A stretch of 42,161 nucleotides of DNA from NCBI GenBank assembly GCA_020846135.1, contig JADLEK010000035.1:1-42161 (forward strand), in the 5' to 3' direction. A program made the position numbers and the translations under genes. The stretch is from Gammaproteobacteria bacterium. Its GTDB lineage: Bacteria > Pseudomonadota > Gammaproteobacteria > Competibacterales > Competibacteraceae. Positions 16,465 through 24,197 of the stretch are shown here, in pieces; position 1 is the stretch's first letter; each line of letters starts with the position of its first letter. The notes under the pieces are model-generated. The model made no database searches and was not told the origin of the DNA. It was given only the letters and a program-made list of their open reading frames with translations.

Positions 16465-16806
16465 ATGATAAGCGCTGAAGAAATTGATGACATCCGCCAT
16501 CATTTTCCAGATCTTTTTGAAGAAAACCTTCATGTAAAAATTCTGCCCACTGCGCTAACCAGCGTCGAACTTTACCGACGTAAATGGTTTAAAGACCACA
16601 AAAATGATTTTGTTGAAATTGAGTCATGGTGTGATAAATCCAAAAATGTCACTAAAGGAAAGGTGTTAGTAAAAGCAGCGTTAGGTGGCGATGAAATGAA
16701 AGAAATTACATATTGGGATGTTGATGCTCAACTATTCAACAAAGAACGTACTGAATTTGGATATGTCATTAAACCTACTCGTGATCAGCCTAAAAAATTA
16801 GTCTAA
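16465..16806 (+). CDS. Hypothetical protein, AT-rich
   Basis: This 113-residue protein is unknown to me. I chose the ATG at 16465 over an in-frame GTG at 16450 because a GAGGA ribosome site at 16452-16456 lies at proper spacing before it. The sequence is charged and soluble (ISAEEIDDIRHHFPDLFEEN; FKDHKNDFVEIESWCDKSKN) with no membrane segment. Codon use is AT-rich like its two neighbours, so the three probably arrived together. The 140 bp before it contain CACCCGCTAATAGGGC, which resembles the sequence before the previous gene (GTCCGCTAATGGCGG), hinting at a shared control element or a cassette-like origin. Confidence 0.65.
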   Translation: MISAEEIDDIRHHFPDLFEENLHVKILPTALTSVELYRRKWFKDHKNDFVEIESWCDKSKNVTKGKVLVKAALGGDEMKEITYWDVDAQLFNKERTEFGYVIKPTRDQPKKLV

Positions 16807-16915
16807 ATTTACAATGGTTATGACCGTTTCTGAACCCACGATCACAGAGGGTTCCAGCAACCGATGTGGCGAGGACGAGAATCAAAACTGTCCGAACCAT
16901 TATAGGAGACAATAC

Positions 16916-17281
16916 ATGAACAATCTAAAGGCACTTTTTAAAATGTTTGTGGTACGGAGGCGGGGTGCGGAAATGATGTACTTTGACTGGGTCAAAGCTG
17001 CAACACTCATTCGTGAAACGCACCCGATTCAGGCATTCGCTGGTCTGGAAGATGATTTTGAGTGGACGGGAGCGGTTATTTATAAAAATAACCAACCTCG
17101 ACTAATTGACAAAGATGGTGAAAAACCATACACATTTTTAGGATCATTTTGGGCAAAGCCAGTATTAGTCTTAACATTAGTGACTAAGGAAGAGATGACT
17201 GTAGAATGCTTTACAATAGAAAATCCAATGAAATATAGTTGTCATACTTACTGGCCAAAAGATGCTTTGGTTAAGTTGTGA
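16916..17281 (+). CDS. Hypothetical protein, AT-rich
   Basis: The ATG at 16916 is preceded by AGGAG at 16904-16908, so I prefer it to an upstream in-frame ATG at 16814; this gives 121 residues. It has a basic N-terminus (MNNLKALFKMFVVRRRG), then a mixed alpha/beta body (WVKAATLIRETHPIQAFAGL; WTGAVIYKNNQPRLIDKDG). No family is recognised. It is the last gene of the AT-rich group between the CRISPR locus and the plasmid-like element. A GC-rich sequence style resumes at about 17.4 kb. Confidence 0.6.
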   Translation: MNNLKALFKMFVVRRRGAEMMYFDWVKAATLIRETHPIQAFAGLEDDFEWTGAVIYKNNQPRLIDKDGEKPYTFLGSFWAKPVLVLTLVTKEEMTVECFTIENPMKYSCHTYWPKDALVKL

Positions 17282-17452
17282 TTAAGAATCATCCCAAGTC
17301 GAAAACCAAACGATTATATTACGGAGATTATAATGGAAAATATCAACACCTCCTCCTGAATGGTGTCCCCACCCCATTTTTGAAAATTCCCTTCCCTGCC
17401 GCGTTGTAAGAAGAACTGTAGAGACCAACGCTATCCAGTCCAGGAGAACGCG

Positions 17453-17725
17453 ATGAACCGACCACAGCAAGTCCGCGCCATCTTTCAGGAACTCCGCCAG
17501 GCGGTAGGCGACCAGTTCAGCGCCGGGGAATTACTGGCGCGGGCTGCTTCCCTGGTGGACTTGTTCACGGTCAATGACGACCCGTTCCGGTTGGAGCCGC
17601 TGGAAGAACCGCAGCCGTTCGAGGAATGGAGCCTGGATGTGGCGATGGCTGACGGCGGTTGGCGGATCCTGAATCATGTGTGTTGCGAAGACCGCGATCT
17701 CTGGGATTGGCGCGCCGATGAATGA
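17453..17725 (+). CDS. Small hypothetical protein of the plasmid-like element
   Basis: This 90-residue acidic protein (MNRPQQVRAIFQELRQAVGD ... CCEDRDLWDWRADE) has an AGGAG ribosome site about 7 bp before the ATG. It contains no motif I can assign. It is followed by a small wHTH-like gene and a helicase gene in the same direction, with overlapping or near-overlapping ends, so the three form one operon. Such small proteins are common beside replication or defence genes of plasmids and phages, but no function is shown. Confidence 0.6.
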   Translation: MNRPQQVRAIFQELRQAVGDQFSAGELLARAASLVDLFTVNDDPFRLEPLEEPQPFEEWSLDVAMADGGWRILNHVCCEDRDLWDWRADE

Positions 17726-17769
17726 CAATCCCCCACGACAAGGCCCGTGCCGCGGCCTGGAGGAAACTG

Positions 17770-18051
17770 ATGAACACAATGAACACCACAAGACACGGCA
17801 TGACCCTGGCGGTGCGGGAACACCTTGCCACCGGTCAGCCGATCACCCGCCTGGAAGCGCTGGTGCTGTATGGAGTCTCCAACCTGACCGGCCTGATGTC
17901 GGACATGCGCCGCCAGGGTTGGGTCATTGAATCGCGCAATGTCCCTTACGCCACTGCCGTCCGCCGGGTCAACGAACATGCGGTACTACAACCACCGGCC
18001 AACCTGCCGGTACGCGAGATTCAACTGACGGAGTACTGGGTCAACCCATGA
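17770..18051 (+). CDS. Small winged-helix/HTH-like protein
   Basis: The ATG at 17770 has an ideal ribosome site (GGAGG, 6 bp spacing), so I prefer it to an upstream ATG; this gives 93 residues. The pattern TRLEALVLYGVSNLTGLMSD followed by MRRQGWVIESRNVPYATAVRR resembles the short winged-helix domains of phage and plasmid proteins. In these a recognition helix is followed by a beta hairpin containing G-W-x-I. It is probably a DNA-binding accessory protein. Its stop overlaps the helicase start by 4 bp (ATGA), so they are co-translated and may work together. Confidence 0.6.
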   Translation: MNTMNTTRHGMTLAVREHLATGQPITRLEALVLYGVSNLTGLMSDMRRQGWVIESRNVPYATAVRRVNEHAVLQPPANLPVREIQLTEYWVNP

Positions 18052-19910
18052 AGCGGCGGTTTTCCCCCCGGCAGCGCCGACTGCTGGCCTGGATCGCCGG
18101 CGGCCGTTGCCAACAGTGCGGTCAACCGCTGGAACCCGATTTTCATGCGGATCACCGGATCCCGTTCGCCCACGGCGGACCCACCCTGATGCCCAATGGC
18201 CAAGCGCTGTGCCGGCCATGCAACCAACGGAAAGGCGCCACGATGCCCCCGCTCAAGCTCCGCCCCTGGCAACAGGACGCGCTCCGCAAGGCCCTCACCT
18301 GGCTGGTTGAGGACCGGCAGGATCGCCGGTTTCTGATCAACGCCGCGCCGGGCGCGGGCAAGACCCGGGTGTCCTGCGCTATTGCCCAGACCTTGCTGGC
18401 GCTCGGTGAGATCGACCGGGTGATCGTCATTGCCCCCCGCGCCGAAGTGGTCAACCAATGGGCTGACGACTTCCGCCAGGTCACCGGCCGCTACATGAGC
18501 AAAGTCACCGCCCAGGACGGCGACATTCACCGCCTGGGGCTGGATGTCTGCGCCACCTGGGCGGCGATCCAGGGTTTGCAAGATGCGTTGCAGGCGCTGT
18601 GCCGGGCCGCCCGGGTGCTGGTGATCTGCGACGAACACCACCATGCGGCGGTGCAGGCCGTCTGGGGCGAAGGGGCCGACAGCGCCTTTGCCGAGGCGCG
18701 GTTTACCCTGGTGCTGACCGGGACGCCGATCCGCTCCGACGGGGCCGAATCGGTGTGGCTGTCCTACGACGACGCCGGGGCGATTGATCATCCCGAAGCC
18801 GGCACCTACACCCTGACCTACGGCCAGGCGGTCGATCTCGGCTATTGCCGGCCCGTCACCTTCCACCGCCACGAAGGCCGCTTCACGGTGGATCTGGAGC
18901 AGGGACAAACGGTTCAGGTTTCCAGTCAGCAACCGGCGGCCTTGCCGCGAGCACTGGCGCGGATTCCCGGCCTGCAACGAGTCCTCGATTTCTACCGGCT
19001 GGCCTGTACCCCGCAGCATGAGGCCGATGGACGGACCCCGCTGGTGACCGGCTATCAGGCCACCATGATCGACTACGCCAGACAAAAGCTGGACGATCTG
19101 CGGTTGCGGCTGCCCCATGCCGGCGGGCTGATCATCGCCCCCAGCATCGAGATGGCCGAGTATATCGCCCGGCTGATTGAGCAAATGGAGGGCGAAGCGC
19201 CGGTGCTGGTGCACAGCCAGACCACCAGGCCCGAACTCAAGATCAAGACCTTCAAGAACACCGATAAGCGCTGGCTGGTATCGGTGGCGATGATCTCGGA
19301 AGGGGTGGACATCCCCCGGCTGCGGGTGCTGGTCTATCTGCCCAACGCCCTGACCGAACTGGCCTTCCGCCAGGCGATTGGCCGGGTGGTGCGCACTGTC
19401 GGTCCCGACGACGACACCCGCGCCTATGTGGTCATGCCCTCGTTCGAGACCTTCGAGCGTTACGCCCGGCGGGTCGAGGAGGAGATGCCGACCGCGGCGC
19501 GGGTGGACCGCGAACCCCACAGCAAGCGCTGCCCGAGTTGCGGTCAGGAATGCGCATTGGGCGCGGCGGAGTGTTCCGGCTGCGGCCATGAATTCCCAGT
19601 GGCGGCCCCGAAATTCAAACCCTGTCCGAGTTGCGGAGCGTTGAACCCCCAGCGCGCCACGAGCTGCGGAACCTGCGGCGGGACCTTCAGCACCGGCTTC
19701 ATCCTCACCCTCGACGAGGCGCTTCGCACCGGAGCCATCGTCCGTGGCATGGACCTAGACGAAAACGAAGTCCGGGAAGCGGAAGCCATCGCGCCGCTCA
19801 TTCGCCACCGGGTACTGCAAAGCGGCGACCAGAAACTGGTGCAGATCCTCAAGGTGTTGCCGGACGAAAGCTGGGCGCGACTGCGCGATATTCTGGGAGT
19901 GCGGACCTGA
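18048..19910 (+). CDS. HNH-type zinc domain fused to superfamily 2 helicase and C-terminal zinc ribbons
   Basis: The 620-residue protein has three parts. Residues 18-64 have [20 protein letters not shown] and then CRPCNQRKG, a typical HNH endonuclease core with DH and paired CxxC. Residues about 70-480 are an SF2 helicase: Walker [13 protein letters not shown]-box variant CDEHHH, motif III-like TGTPIRSDG, and motif [11 protein letters not shown]. Residues about 490-560 contain three CxxCG-type knuckles ([34 protein letters not shown]). Known HNH-helicase proteins act in plasmid or phage DNA processing or in restriction-like defence; which applies here is unknown. It is operonic with two small upstream genes. 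All helicase motifs look intact. Confidence 0.85.
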   Translation: MKRRFSPRQRRLLAWIAGGRCQQCGQPLEPDFHADHRIPFAHGGPTLMPNGQALCRPCNQRKGATMPPLKLRPWQQDALRKALTWLVEDRQDRRFLINAAPGAGKTRVSCAIAQTLLALGEIDRVIVIAPRAEVVNQWADDFRQVTGRYMSKVTAQDGDIHRLGLDVCATWAAIQGLQDALQALCRAARVLVICDEHHHAAVQAVWGEGADSAFAEARFTLVLTGTPIRSDGAESVWLSYDDAGAIDHPEAGTYTLTYGQAVDLGYCRPVTFHRHEGRFTVDLEQGQTVQVSSQQPAALPRALARIPGLQRVLDFYRLACTPQHEADGRTPLVTGYQATMIDYARQKLDDLRLRLPHAGGLIIAPSIEMAEYIARLIEQMEGEAPVLVHSQTTRPELKIKTFKNTDKRWLVSVAMISEGVDIPRLRVLVYLPNALTELAFRQAIGRVVRTVGPDDDTRAYVVMPSFETFERYARRVEEEMPTAARVDREPHSKRCPSCGQECALGAAECSGCGHEFPVAAPKFKPCPSCGALNPQRATSCGTCGGTFSTGFILTLDEALRTGAIVRGMDLDENEVREAEAIAPLIRHRVLQSGDQKLVQILKVLPDESWARLRDILGVRT

Positions 19911-20290
19911 GCGCAGGGCCGTCGGGTATTTGATCATCTGGTCGTACTGCCGCCGGATCAGCTCCCAATCGATCGGTCGGGTCAGAATCAGTTGGAGATT
20001 CTTGTAGGCATCGGCCTTGCCGGTTTCGGGGCGGTACAGCTTCTGCGCGTGAATGGTCTTCAGTCGGGGCAGCAGCTCAAAGCCGAGCAAGCGACAGAAG
20101 GCGAAGGCGACCGTGCTCTGACCGTGCGAATCGACGTACTGCCGATCGACTTCCATCTCGGTGCAGTGATGGAGGACGCCTTCGATCATGGAGCCGACCT
20201 CTGAGGAGGACGGGGCCTTCAATTGGCTATGGATGCACACTGACTTGCGCTCGACGTCAGTAGATCATGACGCCACGCCCGTCATTTTTC
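19911..20290 (-). pseudogene. tnpA: Tn3-family transposase fragment
   Basis: Reading the minus strand, [20 protein letters not shown] is followed by [18 protein letters not shown] and [20 protein letters not shown], then ending [20 protein letters not shown]. This matches the catalytic region of Tn3 transposases (YVDSHGQS is diagnostic). Only about 120 of roughly 980 residues remain. Upstream, VMIY and the expected [10 protein letters not shown] segment are in different frames, so there is a frameshift near 20260. The fragment is cut off right at the helicase gene end. It is a dead transposon remnant marking past insertion. Confidence 0.9.
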
Positions 20291-20486
20291 CAAGGGCAAA
20301 TCTGGCGAGTGTGGCCCGCTTCCACGACAACTCCTGCCAAGCACCGCTCCCCATTGCCTGCTTAAACCGCATCAGCGCCGATTTCAGCCATTTTTTGATC
20401 AGACCCCTACCCTTCCCCCTCATTTTGGCAAAAAGGCGCTTTAAACCGCCACTGCTGGCCTTTAAGCCAAATTTTCGATAGTCCGA

Positions 20487-21710
20487 TCAGGCAATCCGGA
20501 TCTTTACCGGCAACGCCGTATAGGGCTGCAACGCCTCGACAATCCGTGGCAGACGCATGGTGGCCCACGCCGCGACTATCTGATTCGGCGCCTCCAGCCA
20601 CAAGATTCCGTCTTCCTCCTGACCGCGCAACGGGGCGATGTAGCACGAATATTCCCGTTCCGGAAACAGACTGCGGATCAACTCCCGCTGCTCGTGCCAG
20701 ACCACGCTGTGCTGACGCAGTGAGGGTGAATCGCCGGGTGCAGACTGCGCCTGCCGTCGCTGCTGCGCCCGCCGCTGTTCCGCCAGATCGGCAGAGGGGA
20801 TGAACTGGCCGCTGCGGGCGGTATCGGCCACCTTGCGTAACCAGCCCCAGCGCGATTGCTTGATGCTATTGCAGGCATGGGCATGGTTCCATTCATCCAG
20901 CACCTGTTGGGCCAGTTCCGGCGACAGGCCATGCAGGGTTTCGCTGGCTCGCTCCCGCTCTTCGGCGCTGAGTTGGGTCAGACTGAAATCAAAAAGCAGT
21001 TCACCACCACAACCACCACTATCCGGCCTGGAGGCCGCCGCCGGTTCGGCCACCTGCGGGGTGGTTGTGGTGGTCTCTGTTGTAATCTCAGTAGTAGTCT
21101 CAGGATCATACTGAGTAGTTTGCCCGTTTGGGGCAATCTTGTTTGCCCGTTTGGGGCAATCTTGTTTGTCCCTTTCGTGCAAACCAGTTTGCCCGTTTGG
21201 GGCAATCTTGTTTGTCCCTTTCGTGCAAACTGGATTGCCCGTTTGGGGCAAACTGGTTTGTCCCTTTCCAGTCACATCCACAGGTTCAGCGCCAAGGCTT
21301 TGCAGCCGCCGGTTCACGGCGCCGAAATCGACTTGAAAATGCAGGGTGGCGGGTATCCCGCGCAGTTCCTCGGTCAGCAGGCCGGCGTCTCGCAATCGCC
21401 GCCGAGCGTTTTCCTGCTCCTTGCGGCTCAGACCGATCTCCTTGGTCCAGTCCTCCATCGTTTTCCACCACCAGCCATCAGCGTTTTTGGCGCGCTTTTG
21501 CCAGTACAGCGCCTGGCTGAGCATCAGCGCCGCCGTCACCGATCCGGCGATCTCCACCAGGCAGCGATGAAAGGCAATCGGCCGGTCGAGCGGCAAGGGC
21601 TGGTTATTGAACAGCGGGAGGGAAGGAAAATCACGCCGGTGGGCGCTTGCCGAGTCCTGTCGCCCAGTTTCCGCTACTGAATCGTTGCCATAAGTTGCTG
21701 CGTCATCCAT
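20487..21710 (-). CDS. Replication-protein-like DNA-binding protein with repeat-rich linker (paralogue 1)
   Basis: I place the start at the ATG at 21710, preceded by AGGAG at 9 bp, giving 407 residues. The N-terminal third has the winged-helix pattern of plasmid or phage replication initiators (AALMLSQALYWQKRAKNADG, then EIGLSRKEQENARRRLRDAG with LLTEELRG). A linker follows, encoded by a DNA repeat read in several frames, then a threonine-rich stretch (TTTEITTETTTTTPQ). The C-terminal part has LSPELAQQVLDEW and FIPSADLAEQRR, which recur in the next gene. A final domain (EREYSCYIAPLRGQEEDGIL) resembles a DnaA N-terminal-like fold. It is probably the initiator or an accessory for the element. 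Confidence 0.65.
   Translation of the reverse strand: MDDAATYGNDSVAETGRQDSASAHRRDFPSLPLFNNQPLPLDRPIAFHRCLVEIAGSVTAALMLSQALYWQKRAKNADGWWWKTMEDWTKEIGLSRKEQENARRRLRDAGLLTEELRGIPATLHFQVDFGAVNRRLQSLGAEPVDVTGKGQTSLPQTGNPVCTKGTNKIAPNGQTGLHERDKQDCPKRANKIAPNGQTTQYDPETTTEITTETTTTTPQVAEPAAASRPDSGGCGGELLFDFSLTQLSAEERERASETLHGLSPELAQQVLDEWNHAHACNSIKQSRWGWLRKVADTARSGQFIPSADLAEQRRAQQRRQAQSAPGDSPSLRQHSVVWHEQRELIRSLFPEREYSCYIAPLRGQEEDGILWLEAPNQIVAAWATMRLPRIVEALQPYTALPVKIRIA
21119..21270. repeat. Short repeats with internal dyad inside the replication-like gene (iteron candidates)
   Basis: The 17-bp sequence TTGCCCGTTTGGGGCAA occurs about four times, partly interleaved with two full copies and one partial copy of TTTGTCCCTTTCGTGCAAA. 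Each 17-mer has inverted arms TTGCCC/GGGCAA. Copies fall in different codon phases, so the protein reads LPQTGN, CPKRAN or IAPNGQ from the same DNA. Such frame independence suggests the DNA itself is the functional unit, for example iterons bound by the initiator. Confidence 0.7.
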
Positions 21711-22040
21711 CAGGATCAGCTCCTGCCAAAAGGATGTCTCCGTCAAACCCGCTGCCTGGTCCGTAGTGGGTTCGTTTTTTGCGCCTCGGCCATCCGCTTG
21801 CGCCAACTATCGGATCGCTGAACTTGCAAAAACGTAACTTTTATAAGAAAAAGCCCGTCATTCAAAAAATAAACGTCATTTATGCCTTTTACAAGGTGCA
21901 ATGCAATTTTTTTGTAATAGTCCAACGCAAGACTGCACGGTTTCGCCGCCGGGCGGTAGCGACGAGGGATCAAACCGTGGGGAGCGGGCCGCCAGGGTGG
22001 AAACTGCCCGGATGGCCTGGAAAAAGCGCGGGAAGGAGGG

Positions 22041-23459
22041 TCAGGCGGCTAGTTGGAGCAGATTGAGAATTTCCAGCGAAGCCCCTTGAGTGCGGGCGAA
22101 CACGAGCAGGTCTTGCTGTTCAGCAGTCAACAGCCGGGGGGCCGCGAAGGTGTGGAATGCGGCCCGCAACATCGGCGAGGCCAGTCCAGCGTCACGGTAG
22201 GATTTAGCCCAGATCGGGTTGGCGCGGGTAAACGCCTGATCGAACGCCGCCCGTTCCTGGCCGGTCATCCCCGCCAGTCGCGCCTCGACCTGCGCCGCCT
22301 GCTGCTGCCGGAAAGCCTTGCTCAAGGTCTCGAGCGCAGCGCGTTGTTGCTCCAAGCCCTGTTGCTGGCTCTGGGTAATGGTTTTGACGGTGAGCGGGCG
22401 ACGGGCGGCAGTGTGTAATTGGGCTTCCGCTTCGGCGCGGCGGCGGCGCTGTTCGGCGATCTGAAATCCGGGGGATGGATCAAAATCCGCCGGATTCGTC
22501 TGGTATTTTCGGATAACGCCTCTTAGCAGCGCTGCGGGGTTGGTTCTGATCTGCCCGCTTTGCATCCTTGACTCCAGGACATCCAGCATCTGTTGCGCGA
22601 TCTTGGGTGGTAGCAGGTTGATCTGTGTGGTGATGTCAGCGTGTTCTCGTGTAGTGAGTTTGGCTGGATAGACCAGATCTGGCCGCTGATCATCGTGACC
22701 TTGTTTCTGGCTAACCGTCTTTGGACTTTCGGTTGCTGTGTTGCCATCGGTTCCCGTAGTAGAGGCCGGTTGCACTTCTCCCTGGCTGACCGTCTTTTCC
22801 TTGGTCGGCTCCTTTGTGGTTATCCCGTGGTCTTGCCGTTCCAGGTCTTGATCTTGCTTATTGCCACTACCACTACCACTACGCGCGTTGCTGGCCTTTG
22901 TGCGGCGCTCGTTGGAGGAGGAGGGGTTTGGGGTGGTGGTGGTAATTTCTGTAGAAACCTCTGTAGTAGTCTCTGAAGAACAATCGCCATTTTCGGCGAC
23001 TCGTCCGCCATTTTCGGCGACTCGTCCGCCATTTTCGGCGCACGTAACATTTAAGTTTTTTATGTCTCTTTCATAGCGCACTTTAAGCCAGACGTTCACA
23101 GCTTCTGGATGAAAGCGGTAGTAAAGGGTTCGATCGAAGGCATAGCGGGGTTTCGGATTGGAATGTTCGGTGAGGGCGCCCTTGGCGATCAGTAGCCGTC
23201 GGGATTCCCGAATCTTCATCGTGCCGTACAGATTCAGCAGGCCGGCCTGTAACTGTTCGTCGCTGTGGAATTGCAGCAGGCCTTCATCCCGGTTCGCCGG
23301 TTTGACCCGCTGATTGATCTCCAGCCGGAGATTGTGCCAATACTCGAAGAAGGACAGCAGCGCGGCGGCGCAATGATTGCCTTCACAAAAGTCCAGTTGC
23401 CATTGCCGGATGATGAGAAGGGGTTCATTCGTGGGATGCTGAATGCAGGTGCTTTTCAT
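22041..23459 (-). CDS. Replication-protein-like DNA-binding protein (paralogue 2)
   Basis: The start is the ATG at 23459 (MKSTCIQHPTNEP), preceded by AAAGGGG at about 8-9 bp; this gives 472 residues. A longer reading frame upstream lacks such a site. The N-terminal part (about 10-130) looks like a replication-initiator winged helix (AALLSFFEYWHNLRLEINQR; TMKIRESRRLLIAKGALTEH). A 21-bp tandem repeat encodes AENGGRV copies, followed by a Thr-rich linker (TTTEVSTEITTTTPNP) very like that of the neighbouring gene. The region LPPKIAQQMLD ... NPAALLRGVIRKYQTNPADF ... AEQRRRR is shared with paralogue 1. The C-terminus is helical and Gln-rich. Function is inferred from context. Confidence 0.6.
   Translation of the reverse strand: MKSTCIQHPTNEPLLIIRQWQLDFCEGNHCAAALLSFFEYWHNLRLEINQRVKPANRDEGLLQFHSDEQLQAGLLNLYGTMKIRESRRLLIAKGALTEHSNPKPRYAFDRTLYYRFHPEAVNVWLKVRYERDIKNLNVTCAENGGRVAENGGRVAENGDCSSETTTEVSTEITTTTPNPSSSNERRTKASNARSGSGSGNKQDQDLERQDHGITTKEPTKEKTVSQGEVQPASTTGTDGNTATESPKTVSQKQGHDDQRPDLVYPAKLTTREHADITTQINLLPPKIAQQMLDVLESRMQSGQIRTNPAALLRGVIRKYQTNPADFDPSPGFQIAEQRRRRAEAEAQLHTAARRPLTVKTITQSQQQGLEQQRAALETLSKAFRQQQAAQVEARLAGMTGQERAAFDQAFTRANPIWAKSYRDAGLASPMLRAAFHTFAAPRLLTAEQQDLLVFARTQGASLEILNLLQLAA
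22987..23040. repeat. 21-bp in-frame tandem repeat
   Basis: Two full copies and one partial copy of a 21-bp unit beginning CCATTTTCGGCGACTCGT encode AENGGRV repeats in the linker of the replication-like protein. Unlike the repeats in the paralogue, the unit length is a multiple of three, so it stays in frame. Confidence 0.85.
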
Positions 23460-23966
23460 GATCCAACCCCTTTGAGATCGGGGATGAAGCATGACGATAG
23501 CCACCAAGCGTGGCTGAGGCGCAGCCAGCGTGGTGAGGCCAGGGGTGATTGGTGAACCCTGGTCCCGCTGCGGGGTCTTTGCAGGAGTGGGCAGCCCGCT
23601 CCGGTGGCATGGAGCGGGTAATTCTCGTAAGATGATCCGTCCATCAGGATAGCCCCGTGGAATAAGGATTGAACCAGCCAAATGCCCGCACAGGCCGCCA
23701 AGCAATGTTGCGGGCGTTGGTTTTTTCAGTGAAATGAAAATTTTAGGTAGTGATCATCGGTGGTTTCCTCTCGTTGATCCGGTCGAGCGCCGCTGGCGCG
23801 TCAAGTGGTTGAATTCCTGATGTCGCTCTTGGTTAAGGCTTTGGTCTAGGCTCAAACGGTCTTATCGCGGTCCCAATTCAGAACCGGACGGCTATTAGTT
23901 GTAATATTTTGTTTTATAAAAACTAAATGTGGATTTTCATCGGCGGTTCTCCAAACGCCGTCTGCG
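23460..23966. other. Intergenic region between the replication-like gene and the XRE gene
   Basis: I see no gene here. The end near 23900-23930 is AT-rich (GTAATATTTTGTTTTATAAA), a likely promoter or easily melted stretch for the minus-strand replication-like gene. The middle has a short T-run (GGTTTTTTCAG, near 23720) after a GC-rich half-dyad, which might be a terminator. Nothing else stands out. Confidence 0.4.
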
Positions 23967-24197
23967 TCAGGCAACCTTTCTCACTTCTTCCAGCAGGTCC
24001 GAGACTCCACAGTCAAGCGCCCGAGCGATAGCCACCAGTTGGGATACGCTCAGACCCAGTAGCCCGCGCTCGATTTGACTAAGCTGTCCCTGGTTCATGC
24101 CAATCTGATCGGCCAATTGCTCCTGTTTTAGCCGGCAATCTACGCGCCGAACCTTGATGCGGTGGCCCAACTGCTTTTTGAGGTCTTCGTTGTTCAT
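23967..24197 (-). CDS. XRE-family HTH transcriptional regulator
   Basis: This 76-residue protein is almost entirely one helix-turn-helix domain of the Cro/C1 type. It reads RIKVRRVDCRLKQEQLADQI then GMNQGQLSQIERGLLGLSVS and QLVAIARALDCGVSDLLEEV, the normal five-helix pattern. An AGGAG ribosome site precedes the ATG by about 10 bp. The upstream 60 bp are very AT-rich with overlapping TTAAAT/ATTTAA dyads, a likely autoregulated promoter-operator. It probably controls copy number, transfer or maintenance genes of the element. It could also be the antitoxin-like half of a pair, but no toxin gene is next to it. Confidence 0.85.
   Translation of the reverse strand: MNNEDLKKQLGHRIKVRRVDCRLKQEQLADQIGMNQGQLSQIERGLLGLSVSQLVAIARALDCGVSDLLEEVRKVA

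Noticed and set aside
18021..19589. 522-codon minus-strand frame opposite the helicase
   Set aside because: The plus-strand frame has HNH, helicase and zinc motifs. The antisense frame has none and is a codon-bias shadow.
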